Shown here piece after piece: positions 35,043-43,451 of a stretch of 64,000 nt of DNA. Position 1 is the stretch's first letter. Every line of letters starts with the position of its first letter. The notes beneath the pieces were generated by a model. That model was not told the origin of the DNA, ran no database searches, and saw nothing but the letters and a program-made list of their open reading frames with translations. The translations under genes were made by a program, and so were the position numbers. The DNA is taken from NCBI RefSeq assembly GCF_902859855.1, contig NZ_CADIKH010000005.1:186001-250000 (forward strand). Direction: 5' to 3'. The DNA comes from Paraburkholderia humisilvae. GTDB taxonomy: Bacteria; Pseudomonadota; Gammaproteobacteria; Burkholderiales; Burkholderiaceae.

Positions 35043-36068
35043 CTATTTCGAATCCGCTGAAGCGATCGCTTGCCGCGCAAGACGAACCTCGATCAACGAA
35101 TCGATGACCTGGTTCAGGTCGGTGCCGGACCTGACGAGCTGCTCCTGGGCCAGAACGGGCGCCGCCGCCTTCAGGGCGGCGATTTGCTGCGCACCCGGTT
35201 GCGGCTGGCTAAAGTCCGTGCGGCTTAGTTGCAGCTTCGCGACCTCGAACGACACTTTCGATTCCTCGGCCACGATGCGCGCCGTTTCATCCGGATGCGA
35301 GCCGATCCATTGCCGCGCCTTTTCGTAAACTTTCAGGACGCGCGCGACAGTGTCGGGATAGTGCGCGATGAAGTCTTCACGGGCATTCAGGAATCCCCAC
35401 GTATTGAAGTCCACGTTGCGGTACAGTAGACGCGCCCCGTTGTCGATCTGCGCGGCGGCCATGTGCGGGTCGAGTCCGGCCCATGCGTCGACCTGGCCAT
35501 TGAGCAGCGCGGTGCGTCCATCCGGATGCTGGAGGTTCACGATCTCGACATCGTTGCGCGAGAGTTCGGCTTCGTGCAGCGCGCGCAACGTGAACAGGTA
35601 AGGATCGGTGCCCTTGGTCGCGGCGATTTTCTTGCCCTTCAGATCAGCGACCGTCTTCAAGGGTGAATCCTTGCGCACGACAAGCGCGGTCCATTCGGGG
35701 CGCGAAAAAATGTAGACAGTCCGGATCGGATTGCCGTTCGCCTTGCCTAGCACGGCGGCGAGGCCCGCGGTCGAGCCGATGTCGATCGCGCCGCTGTTCA
35801 GATACTCGAGTGCGCGGTTGCTGCCGAGGCTCAGTACCCACTCGACTTTCGTGTGATCGGCCGCAAACTCCTGCTCGAGCCAGCCGTTGCGTCGGATGAC
35901 GAGGCTTTCCGGCGAATAGTACGCATAGTCGAGCTTCAGTTCCGCGGGCGCTGCTGCGGCCGCGGAAAACGCCGGGGGCGCGGCGGCGAACAGCAGCGTG
36001 AGCGCGGCGCATGCCGCGAGCGCGCGTTTGAGCGTGTGGATAAGCGTGTTTCGCCAGGTGTGTGACAT
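35043..36068 (-). CDS. ssuA: Aliphatic sulfonate periplasmic binding protein
   Basis: A 341-residue secreted binding protein, first gene of the minus-strand sulfonate operon. The signal peptide is LKRALAACAALTLLFAAAPP with cleavage after the following Ala-rich part. The mature part has LDYAYYSPESLVIRRNGWLE, VLSLGSNRALEYLNSGAIDI, WTALVVRKDSPLKTVADLKG and DAWAGLDPHMAAAQ, typical of the SsuA/aliphatic-sulfonate group. The start is ATG 36068; the open frame further upstream lacks signal-peptide character. It is divergent from the amino-acid binding-protein gene across about 290 bp. Confidence 0.86.
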   Translation of the reverse strand: MSHTWRNTLIHTLKRALAACAALTLLFAAAPPAFSAAAAAPAELKLDYAYYSPESLVIRRNGWLEQEFAADHTKVEWVLSLGSNRALEYLNSGAIDIGSTAGLAAVLGKANGNPIRTVYIFSRPEWTALVVRKDSPLKTVADLKGKKIAATKGTDPYLFTLRALHEAELSRNDVEIVNLQHPDGRTALLNGQVDAWAGLDPHMAAAQIDNGARLLYRNVDFNTWGFLNAREDFIAHYPDTVARVLKVYEKARQWIGSHPDETARIVAEESKVSFEVAKLQLSRTDFSQPQPGAQQIAALKAAAPVLAQEQLVRSGTDLNQVIDSLIEVRLARQAIASADSK

Positions 36069-36359
36069 GGTCTTTCTCGCGATGGGACGGGGCGCTTGTG
36101 TGCCGATCGACCACTCTAGGCCAGAGCGATTCGTCGAGAGAACCAAGAAAAGCTCACATCGAAAGCAGCAGCGCGCATATGTCGCCGCGCGAGCGCGCGG
36201 CGCACCGCAACGCGTTGGCTGCGGGTCCGCATATGACGCGTGGCGCTTAGCACCTGACGATTTATTCGTTCGCCGCGCGCGCCAGCGTTGATAAAGTCGC
36301 GGCTCGCCGCCACGGGAATGCACGATGCCGTGCCCCCGCGGCGCTTATCACCCGCTGCC

Positions 36360-37193
36360 ATGACTCTTAAAAGAATGAAAATCCGCCCATTCGCCGCAAT
36401 CGTCGTCGGCCTGCTGCTCGCCGTTTCCAGTGCCGCCCAGGCTGACCGGCTCGACGACATCAAAAAGGCCGGCGTGCTGCGCGTCGCGACATTCGACAGC
36501 AATCCGCCATTCGGCTTCGTCGATCCGAAGAGCAATCAGATTGTCGGACTCGACGTCGATTACGCACGCGCCGTCGCGAACCGTCTCGGCGTGAAGCTCG
36601 AGATTCAGCCGACCAACCCGGCCAACCGCATCGCGTTCCTGAAGTCGGGGAAGGTCGACCTCGTCTTCGCGAACTTCACGATCACGGACGAGCGCAAGAA
36701 GGAAGTCGACTTCAGCACGCCGTACTTTGCTTCCGGCACGCAGTTTCTGGCGAAAAAGGGCGTGCTGACGTCACCGCAGCAACTGAACGGATTGCGCGTG
36801 GGCGCCGCGAAAGGCACCACGAACGAGCAGCAGGTGCGTGCGCAGTTCCCGGGCGCGACGATCGTCACGTACGACGATACGCCGTTCGCTTTTGCCGCGC
36901 TGCGCACGGGCAACGTCCAGGCGATCACGCAGGATGGGCCGAAACTGGTCGCGTTGCTCGCCAATGTGCCCGACAAAGCCAACTACGAAATTCCGCCGTT
37001 CACCATCTCGAACGACTATGAAGGGGTAGGGGCGCCCAAAGGAGAGACGCGCCTCGTCGGCGTGGTCGATGAAACCCTGAAGGCGCTCGAGGCGGATGGA
37101 ACGGCCGCGAAGATCTACGACCAATGGTTTGGTCCGACGAGCCGTGCGCCGTTGCCGCGCCTGTTCCGCATCGGCGATCCGCAGAAGAGCTGA
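36360..37193 (+). CDS. Polar amino-acid ABC transporter binding protein
   Basis: A 277-residue family-3 solute-binding protein. The signal peptide is KIRPFAAIVVGLLLAVSSAA-QA. The mature part shows IKKAGVLRVATFDSNPPFGF, GLDVDYARAVANRLGVKLEI and VDLVFANFTITDERKKEVDF, all typical of amino-acid (glutamate/aspartate/cystine-like) binders. ATG 36360 or 36375 are both possible starts; neither has a strong ribosome site. It is followed by two permease genes on the same strand. Confidence 0.87.
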   Translation: MTLKRMKIRPFAAIVVGLLLAVSSAAQADRLDDIKKAGVLRVATFDSNPPFGFVDPKSNQIVGLDVDYARAVANRLGVKLEIQPTNPANRIAFLKSGKVDLVFANFTITDERKKEVDFSTPYFASGTQFLAKKGVLTSPQQLNGLRVGAAKGTTNEQQVRAQFPGATIVTYDDTPFAFAALRTGNVQAITQDGPKLVALLANVPDKANYEIPPFTISNDYEGVGAPKGETRLVGVVDETLKALEADGTAAKIYDQWFGPTSRAPLPRLFRIGDPQKS

Positions 37194-37301
37194 GCGCTCG
37201 CGCGCATCAGAGGGACGCGTGCCGCGCTTAGGGACGCGTGCCGCGTCGACCGGGGCGGCAACGTCCACGGGCGGGCAGACAAACGGAAAGAACGGGCATA
37301 G

Positions 37302-38027
37302 ATGGACGGCTGGCTGCAACCGAAGTACACCGGGTGGATCTTGCAAGGCTTCGCGACGACGCTCACGTTAAGCGTGGGCGTGATGGTCGCATCGACCGTG
37401 CTGGGTTTCGCGCTCGCGCTCGCGCATCAGGCGCGGCGACAACGCATCGCGCGTACCGCCGCGCTCTATGTACTCGTGTTTCGCAATTCGCCGCTGCTCG
37501 TGCAGTTGCTGTTCTGGTACTTCGGCGCCGCAACGTTGCTGCCGCCATCGTGGATGGACTGGCTCAACGCACCGCATGTGCTGCACGCCGGTGGATTCAG
37601 GCTCGCCTGGCCGTCTTTCGAGTTCGTTGCCGGTTGGATCGGCCTGACCTGCTATACCACGACGTTCATCGGCGAGGAGTTCAGGGCGGGCATGCGCGGT
37701 GTGCCGCGCGGCCAGTACCACGCGGCCGCGGCGTTGGGCTTGACGCCATGGTCGACCTTTCGCCACGTGATTCTGCCGCAGGCGGTACGGATCGCGATGC
37801 CACCGCTGGCGGGGCAGTACATGAACGTCGTGAAGAACTCGTCCCTGACGATGGCGATCGGTCTGGCCGAACTGTCGTATGTGTCGCGCCAGGTCGATAC
37901 CGAAACGTTCAAAACGTTTCAGGCGTTCGGCGCCGCGACGGTGCTGTACGTCGCGACGATTGCGTTGATCGAAGCGCTCTTGCTAGTCGCGCGCCACGCG
38001 GGCAGGGATGAGCGGGGGCGGAAGTGA
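37302..38027 (+). CDS. Amino-acid ABC transporter permease 1
   Basis: A 241-residue HEQRo/HisM-family inner-membrane permease. It contains GFATTLTLSVGVMVASTVLG, the conserved YVLVFRNSPLLVQLLFWYFG, YTTTFIGEEFRAGMRGVPRG and the coupling loop AAALGLTPWSTFRHVILPQA. Permeases of this group form heterodimers with a partner such as the next gene, whose start overlaps its stop by GTGA. Confidence 0.88.
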   Translation: MDGWLQPKYTGWILQGFATTLTLSVGVMVASTVLGFALALAHQARRQRIARTAALYVLVFRNSPLLVQLLFWYFGAATLLPPSWMDWLNAPHVLHAGGFRLAWPSFEFVAGWIGLTCYTTTFIGEEFRAGMRGVPRGQYHAAAALGLTPWSTFRHVILPQAVRIAMPPLAGQYMNVVKNSSLTMAIGLAELSYVSRQVDTETFKTFQAFGAATVLYVATIALIEALLLVARHAGRDERGRK

Positions 38028-38767
38028 CGATGAGCTTGCAGGAATGGCTGCCGACGCTCCGGTATCTGCTGCTCGGCGCGTTTCCCGATGGTCCGCTCGG
38101 CGGCGTGGCACTGACGGTCGCGATGTCGATCGTGTCGGCGCTGCTGTCCGCGTGCGTCGGATTGGCGGGCGGGATCCTGCTGTGGTGGACGCGCGGCGCC
38201 GTGCATCTGCTGCTGGTCGCCGTGATCGGCTTTTTTCGCGCGATTCCGGTGCTGATGCTGATCTTCTGGACGTTCTTCCTGATGCCGATATTGCTGCATG
38301 CCGACGTGCCGGGACTCGCGGCCGTGGTGTGCGCGCTGGTGCTGATCGGCGGCGCCTATCTGTCGCACTCGGTTCATGCCGGGCTCGATGCGGTCGGCGC
38401 GGCGCAAGAGGCGGCGGCGCTATCGCTCGGCATGACACGCTGGCAGGCGCTACGCTACGTGCAGTTGCCGCAGGCGTTGCGGATGATGGCGCCGTCGTTT
38501 GTCAATCAATGGGTGACGCTGGTCAAGGACACATCGCTTGCTTACATCGTCAGCGTGCCGGACTTTACGTTTCTTGCCACGCAGGTCAATAGCCGGTTGA
38601 TGGTCTATCCGGCGCAGATTTTTCTGTTGGTGGGGGGCGTCTATCTTGCGTTGTGCTGCACGCTTCAGTGGTGTGCGAGCCGTCTTTTCAGGCACCGTCG
38701 GGAGAGCGCGGACGTGTCGTCGCGCGCGCCGCGCAATCCGGTTCTCCTGCCTGAGCGCGCGGAATGA
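38024..38767 (+). CDS. Amino-acid ABC transporter permease 2
   Basis: A 247-residue permease of the same family. It has VALTVAMSIVSALLSACVGL, LLVAVIGFFRAIPVLMLIFW (the RxxP motif), and AAALSLGMTRWQALRYVQLP (coupling loop). The start GTG at 38024 overlaps the previous stop; ATG 38030 is the alternative. No ATP-binding gene follows within the window, so the importer must use an ATPase encoded elsewhere. Confidence 0.86.
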   Translation: MTMSLQEWLPTLRYLLLGAFPDGPLGGVALTVAMSIVSALLSACVGLAGGILLWWTRGAVHLLLVAVIGFFRAIPVLMLIFWTFFLMPILLHADVPGLAAVVCALVLIGGAYLSHSVHAGLDAVGAAQEAAALSLGMTRWQALRYVQLPQALRMMAPSFVNQWVTLVKDTSLAYIVSVPDFTFLATQVNSRLMVYPAQIFLLVGGVYLALCCTLQWCASRLFRHRRESADVSSRAPRNPVLLPERAE

Positions 38768-38832
38768 GCATTCCCGCGTGCGCTTTTGCAACATCCGCTT
38801 TATCCGATTAATTTTTCTGAATCCCGAACAGC

Positions 38833-38931
38833 AAACGTTTGCATTAACTTATATCGCGCGATTTAAGCGATGACGGTCGAATGTAATTATTTTTCTTCCG
38901 CAAAAATGAATGTATCGAATGAAACGTTTGC
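38833..38931. promoter_or_regulatory. Repeated AAACGTTTGC motif upstream of the Sia-type operon
   Basis: AAACGTTTGC occurs at 38833-38842 and again at 38922-38931, each followed by a similar AT-rich run (ATTAACTTATAT and GTTTAATATATG). The interval 38810-38950 is much more AT-rich than its surroundings. The second copy lies about 95 bp before the proposed start of the phosphatase gene. Candidate activator or silencer sites. Confidence 0.4.
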
Positions 38932-39026
38932 GTTTAATATATGCCCGAATCCGTAGAATCTGTCACGTAAAGGACATAGAGAACTATTAGCGTGCTGGCT
39001 TCCTGTCACACCTTGGCCCGCTCGCC

Positions 39027-40259
39027 ATGCACCCAGCGTTTTCGCGGTTTCGCCGCTCGTCCAGGCAGGGCGATCCCCATTCTGCCGGCGATTTATGTCA
39101 GGAAGTCCCGGCCGTCGACGCACAAGATTCCAACTCATTCGTGATGGAAATTTTTTCGTCCCGCGGCGATGTCGCCAGTCTGGCCGTCATTGAAGGGAAC
39201 CGGCCAATTGGCCTGATCAACCGCGATATATTTCTGTCGCAAATGAGCAAGCCTTTCCACCGCGAACTGTACGACAGGAAAAGCTGCATCGCGTTTATGG
39301 ACAAGGAGCCACTGGTCGTCGACGCCGGCATGAGCATTGAAGCGCTCACCTTCAAGGCGGTCGAGACCGGCGAAAAGGCGCTTATCGACGGTTTTATCGT
39401 GACGCGTGACGGCTGCTTCGCCGGACTGGGCAGCGGCCTGCAGTTGATGGGCGCGGTGGCGGAAATGCAGGCGGAAAAGAATCGCCAGATCATGCAAAGC
39501 ATCGAATACGCGAGCGTGATCCAGCGCGCGATGCTGCGCGCGTCGCGCGAGACGCTGTCCGCGAGACTTCCGGATGCCGCGATGGTGTGGGAGCCGCGCG
39601 ACGTGGTGGGCGGAGACTTCTATCACTTCGCCGCGTTTGCGCATGGCTGGTTCGGCGCGGTAGCCGACTGCACCGGTCACGGCGTGCCTGGCGCGTTCAT
39701 GACGCTGCTCGCGTCGGCGTCGCTGTCTCAGGTCCTCGAAAAGCTCGGCCCGAGCGATCCCGCCGCGCTGCTGGCGGCCGTGAACCGGAACGTGAAGGGT
39801 TTGCTCGGGCAAGCGCAGCGTGCCGGTGAAGTGCCCCAGTCCAACGACGGCCTGGACGCCGCGTTCTTCTGGTTTGACGCAATCAGGAGCGAGCTGCATT
39901 TTGCCGGGGCGAGGATCGCGCTGCATATCCTGCAGCCGGACGCCGACCATTTCGAAACGATTGCGGGCGACCGCATGGGCGTCGGCTATGTCGACAGCCT
40001 GGTCGACTACGCGTGGACACCGCGCGTCGTCGCGCTGCGGCCCGGCAGCCTGCTATTTGTTTGCACCGATGGTCTGATCGATCAGATCGGTGGCGCGCGC
40101 AATATCTCGTTTGGCCGGCGCCGCGCGTTGGACCTGATTGTCGAACACCGCGCGCAAGCACCGGCGGCGATTTGCGAGAACCTGCGCCGGGCGCTGTCCG
40201 AATGGCAGGGCGGGCAGCGCCGTCGCGACGACGTCACCCTTTTTTGTGTCCGCATTTAG
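39027..40259 (+). CDS. PP2C-type phosphatase with N-terminal CBS-like domain (SiaA-type)
   Basis: A protein of about 410 residues, first gene of a four-gene signalling operon. Residues 30-150 look like a CBS pair (SLAVIEGNRPIGLINRDIFL, then EKALIDGFIVTRDGCFAGLG). A helical linker (AEKNRQIMQSIEYASVIQRA) leads to a SpoIIE/PP2C phosphatase domain with VVGGDFYHFAAF, GAVADCTGHGVPGAFMTLLA, LLFVCTDGLIDQIGG and GGQRRRDDVTLFCVRI, in which the metal-binding Asp residues are present. In the Pseudomonas SiaABCD pathway the phosphatase SiaA dephosphorylates SiaC. Unlike that SiaA, this protein has no membrane or HAMP segment, so the input is probably cytosolic. The start codon is not certain; the ATG at 39027 keeps the CBS region whole. 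Confidence 0.8.
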   Translation: MHPAFSRFRRSSRQGDPHSAGDLCQEVPAVDAQDSNSFVMEIFSSRGDVASLAVIEGNRPIGLINRDIFLSQMSKPFHRELYDRKSCIAFMDKEPLVVDAGMSIEALTFKAVETGEKALIDGFIVTRDGCFAGLGSGLQLMGAVAEMQAEKNRQIMQSIEYASVIQRAMLRASRETLSARLPDAAMVWEPRDVVGGDFYHFAAFAHGWFGAVADCTGHGVPGAFMTLLASASLSQVLEKLGPSDPAALLAAVNRNVKGLLGQAQRAGEVPQSNDGLDAAFFWFDAIRSELHFAGARIALHILQPDADHFETIAGDRMGVGYVDSLVDYAWTPRVVALRPGSLLFVCTDGLIDQIGGARNISFGRRRALDLIVEHRAQAPAAICENLRRALSEWQGGQRRRDDVTLFCVRI

Positions 40260-40270
40260 CTACTACTGAG

Positions 40271-40834
40271 ATGTCCCAACTACTCGATCAAGACAGCGCA
40301 TTTTTTGAACTGGCGCGTCGGCGTAACGTGCTTTTCTATCACAAAGGCTACTTCTCTCATAACATCGTGGCGGCGATGGGCGAGGTCGTGAAGCTGCAAC
40401 TGGAAGTCGCGGGCGTGAGCGGCCCGACCCGCCGCAAGCTGTTTTCGTCCTTTGTCGAACTGTCACAGAATATCGTCCAGTATTCGTCGGGCACGCTGCA
40501 GCCGGACGACACAGGCGGAGGGACCATCCGTGAAGGCGCGGTATGCATCAGCACGGACGGTGAACGGCACCTGATGCTATGCGTCAATCCTATCGCGACC
40601 GCCGACGTCGATCATCTGCGCAACAAGCTGGAACCGCTGCGCAACATGTCCCTTGAGGAAATCAAGGCGGCCTACAAGGTCACCTTGCGCGCTGAAACCC
40701 CGGTGGACAGCAAGGGCGCGGGGTTAGGTTTCCTGACGATGGCGCGCGACGCAAGCGCGCCGCTCGAATTTGCTTTTCATCCGCGTGCCGACGAACCCGG
40801 AACCACGCTGTTTTGCCTCATGGCCATCATCTGA
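40271..40834 (+). CDS. SiaB-type protein kinase (DUF6272)
   Basis: A 187-residue protein of the SiaB family, an atypical GHKL-like kinase that phosphorylates SiaC. Typical stretches are LFYHKGYFSHNIVAAMGEVV, LFSSFVELSQNIVQYSSGTL (the helix with the N-box-like Glu/Asn) and VDSKGAGLGFLTMARDASAP (G-box). The start ATG at 40271 is 11 bp after the phosphatase stop, giving a tight operon. By analogy it opposes the upstream phosphatase on the downstream SiaC-like protein. Confidence 0.78.
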   Translation: MSQLLDQDSAFFELARRRNVLFYHKGYFSHNIVAAMGEVVKLQLEVAGVSGPTRRKLFSSFVELSQNIVQYSSGTLQPDDTGGGTIREGAVCISTDGERHLMLCVNPIATADVDHLRNKLEPLRNMSLEEIKAAYKVTLRAETPVDSKGAGLGFLTMARDASAPLEFAFHPRADEPGTTLFCLMAII

Positions 40835-40853
40835 GTAAGGAGGCCCACGAGCC

Positions 40854-41246
40854 ATGGATAATCTTTATATTGCCGCAACCGCGACGTCCCCGGAGGTCGA
40901 TTTTCGCTTCGACCAGCACTCGTTGTTGCTCAGGGGCGAGTCCTATCCCGAGAACGCGGCAGCCTTTTACGCACCTGTCATTGAGCAGATGGGTCAGTAC
41001 CTGGTGGAGTCGGTTGGCGCCGTGATCACCATCGATGTCGTGCTGACCTATTTCAACAGCTCCAGCACCAAGATGCTGTTCAGCATGTTCGACGCGCTGG
41101 ACCAGGCGGCGCAGTCGGGAAGCCGTGTGTTGATGAACTGGTACCGCGACGAAGAAGACGAGACCATTTTTGAATTCGGCGAAGAGCTCAAGGCGGATTT
41201 TCATGCGATCGAGTTTACCGATCGCCCCGTCTCTCACCAAGGATAA
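40854..41246 (+). CDS. SiaC-type regulatory phosphoprotein (DUF1987)
   Basis: A 130-residue DUF1987 protein with an anti-sigma-antagonist-like fold. It has ATSPEVDFRFDQHSLLLRGE SYPEN (family signature), and TYFNSSSTKMLFSMFDALDQ, which holds the likely phospho-acceptor Ser/Thr cluster (NSSSTK). A strong ribosome site AAGGAGG precedes ATG 40854. In Pseudomonas, unphosphorylated SiaC binds and activates the diguanylate cyclase SiaD, encoded next, as here. Confidence 0.82.
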   Translation: MDNLYIAATATSPEVDFRFDQHSLLLRGESYPENAAAFYAPVIEQMGQYLVESVGAVITIDVVLTYFNSSSTKMLFSMFDALDQAAQSGSRVLMNWYRDEEDETIFEFGEELKADFHAIEFTDRPVSHQG

Positions 41247-41251
41247 CAAAG

Positions 41252-41977
41252 GTGGCCACTCTTCCCTATCCGGACCCGCCTGTCGGCGATGTGCCCGATC
41301 TGTTCAAGAATGAAAACGAGGCGCTGGAGAAGGCACGCGCGATATATGGGGCCGTCAATGCCGATGCGCGGGAATACCGGCAGTCGCTCGGCGAGCTGAT
41401 CGGGCATTTCGAGCGTCTGATGCGCGAGACGCGGCGCCTGATTGGCCGTAGCGACCGGGCCGAGCGTGAGATGCAGGTGCTCACGCAGCAGTTGGCGTAT
41501 CGCGCGACGCATGACGCGCTAACGGGCGTATTCAACCGTAGCGCGGTGATCGAGCGGACCATCAAGGCACTGCGCACCAACAGCGCGGTCATGATCGTGC
41601 TCGATATCGACGAATTTAAACGGGTCAACGACGATTTTGGGCATCCGACGGGCGACGCGGTGATCCTGGGCATCGTCGACTGTCTGCGGCGCAACGTCGG
41701 CGAGCGAGGGATGATCGGACGAGTAGGGGGTGAGGAATTCACCGTGCTGCTGCCCGGGCACGAACTCGCCGATGCGCTGCGGCAGGCCGAGAACATGCGG
41801 GAGGCGATCGGCAGCTATGTTTTCGCGCCGCCTGTCAACCGTCGCATCACTGCGAGCTTTGGCGTGAGCGTCAATCCGGCTGGCACGGATTTCGACACCG
41901 CATACGGCCTGGCGGACGCTGCGTTGTATCGCGCGAAGCGCGGCGGGCGCAACCGGGTGGAGTTCGCCGGCCAGTAG
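41252..41977 (+). CDS. GGDEF diguanylate cyclase (SiaD-type)
   Basis: A 241-residue diguanylate cyclase that makes c-di-GMP from GTP. An N-terminal helical region (about residues 15-85, coiled-coil-like, ending RAEREMQVLTQQLAYRATHD) is followed by a GGDEF domain: THDALTGVFNRSAV, MIVLDIDEFKRVNDDFGH, and active-site GRVGGEEFTVLLPG (GGEEF, competent). The start is GTG 41252 with AAGGATAAC upstream. No membrane segment. Gene order and the short coiled N-terminus match SiaD, which is activated by SiaC binding. The operon points towards the adjacent T6SS locus. Confidence 0.87.
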   Translation: MATLPYPDPPVGDVPDLFKNENEALEKARAIYGAVNADAREYRQSLGELIGHFERLMRETRRLIGRSDRAEREMQVLTQQLAYRATHDALTGVFNRSAVIERTIKALRTNSAVMIVLDIDEFKRVNDDFGHPTGDAVILGIVDCLRRNVGERGMIGRVGGEEFTVLLPGHELADALRQAENMREAIGSYVFAPPVNRRITASFGVSVNPAGTDFDTAYGLADAALYRAKRGGRNRVEFAGQ

Positions 41978-42096
41978 ACGACGCGGCAGGCGGCGTCCTC
42001 ACCGTCGTGTCGAGTGGGGAATAAGCGGCGTCGACCGGCTGTTGTATCGGTTGAACTCAGCCAACCGCCGAACGACGACCGATCGAGGGCCGAACC

Positions 42097-43353
42097 ATGT
42101 CCGCCATTCCTTCCCTGACGCTCAATATCCGTGGCCCATCGGCAAAACGCAGCGTGGTCGTCGATGCGCAGGGCGCGACGCTCGGGCGCGACTCCGCGTG
42201 CACGGTCGTGCTGGCCGATGGGCGGCGCGCGATTTCACGCGTGCAGGCGCGTATCGAATGGCGCGGCGAGCGCTATGTGCTGATCGACATCGGCGCGAAT
42301 CCGACGCTCGTCAACGGCAACGCAGCCGATGCATCGCGCGAAGTGAGCTTGTGCGACGGCGACACGTTAAGCATCGGCGCGTACGTGATTGGGCTCGAGC
42401 TTGAACGTACGGGACTGATCGCCTCGCCGGAACACGCGCCGTGCGCAGATACCGCATCCGCGCGGCCGCCTGACGATACGCGAACCGGGCGTCATGCGCC
42501 CCCTCCGACGCGGCGCGGCAACCTGTTCCCACCGGTCGCGGACGAACCGTTCTTTGCGACGCCCGCCGCCGCGCTGACGGTGCTGCGGGGCGACGCGTCG
42601 CGCGATGACGCCGTGACGCGTGTCGCACCGCTCTTGCCGCCCGCACGGCCCGCGTTCGAAGCCGCGCCTGGGTTGGCTGGCGAGCCGGCTGCGGCGGTCC
42701 AGCAGCCCGCGCCCGCGGCGTCCGACGCGGTGCTGGCCGCGCTATTCGAAGGCCTCGGCGTCGACCGCCAGCGGATTAGCGACCACCCGCCGCACGAACT
42801 GGCGCGCCTGATCGGCTTGCTGCTGCGGGATGCACTGCACGGCACGATGGAAGTGCTGCGCGCGCGCCCGACGGCAAAGCAGCAGACACACGTCGCGATG
42901 ACGATGATCGACACGCGCGACAATAATCCGCTCAAGTGCTTTCCGGACGCCGAAGGGGCGCTCACGCAGATGCTGTGCAACGACGGCGCCGCATGGCTCG
43001 GCCCGCGCGACGCGGTGCGGGAAGCCTTCAAGGATTTGCGCGATCACGAACTGGCGCTGATCGCCGGCATACGTGCGACGCTCGCCGAAGCGCTGTCCGG
43101 GCTTGCGCCTGAGCAGATCGAGGCGCGCCTGCGCCCTGCCGGGCGCATCGAAGCGGTGTTGTCGAGTCGCGAGGCGCGTCTGTGGAGCGTGTACGTCGAT
43201 ACGTGGCAGCAGACGAAGCAGCGCGCCGGCGACGATTTCCAGCACGCGTTTCGCGAACCGTTTACACGAGCGTACCAGGCACAGCTCAATGCTTTCGCAG
43301 AGCCTGACACGGCAGATCAGCGCGACAGCAGCGGCGATTCACGCGAGCACTGA
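42097..43353 (+). CDS. tagH: T6SS-associated FHA-domain protein (TagH-like)
   Basis: A 418-residue protein with an N-terminal FHA domain (VVVDAQGATLGRDSACTVVL, then ADGRRAISRVQARIEWRGER) and a C-terminal TagH-type region (ELARLIGLLLRDALHGTMEV, then FKDLRDHELALIAGIRATLA). A proline/alanine-rich linker joins them. FHA domains bind phosphothreonine and assemble T6SS regulators such as Fha1 with the kinase PpkA. Here the usual SRxH motif reads SRVQ, so phosphopeptide binding may be altered. GAGGGCCGAACC precedes the start. It is convergent with the Ser/Thr kinase gene. Confidence 0.85.
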   Translation: MSAIPSLTLNIRGPSAKRSVVVDAQGATLGRDSACTVVLADGRRAISRVQARIEWRGERYVLIDIGANPTLVNGNAADASREVSLCDGDTLSIGAYVIGLELERTGLIASPEHAPCADTASARPPDDTRTGRHAPPPTRRGNLFPPVADEPFFATPAAALTVLRGDASRDDAVTRVAPLLPPARPAFEAAPGLAGEPAAAVQQPAPAASDAVLAALFEGLGVDRQRISDHPPHELARLIGLLLRDALHGTMEVLRARPTAKQQTHVAMTMIDTRDNNPLKCFPDAEGALTQMLCNDGAAWLGPRDAVREAFKDLRDHELALIAGIRATLAEALSGLAPEQIEARLRPAGRIEAVLSSREARLWSVYVDTWQQTKQRAGDDFQHAFREPFTRAYQAQLNAFAEPDTADQRDSSGDSREH

Positions 43354-43451
43354 CGCACCGCGCTCCGCTCCAGCGGTCCACCGCCCGCGTGACACTCCGC
43401 CGTCGTGCGAGCAACATGCAAGGTTGCACGCGCAAGCATGCACCGGTCCTA

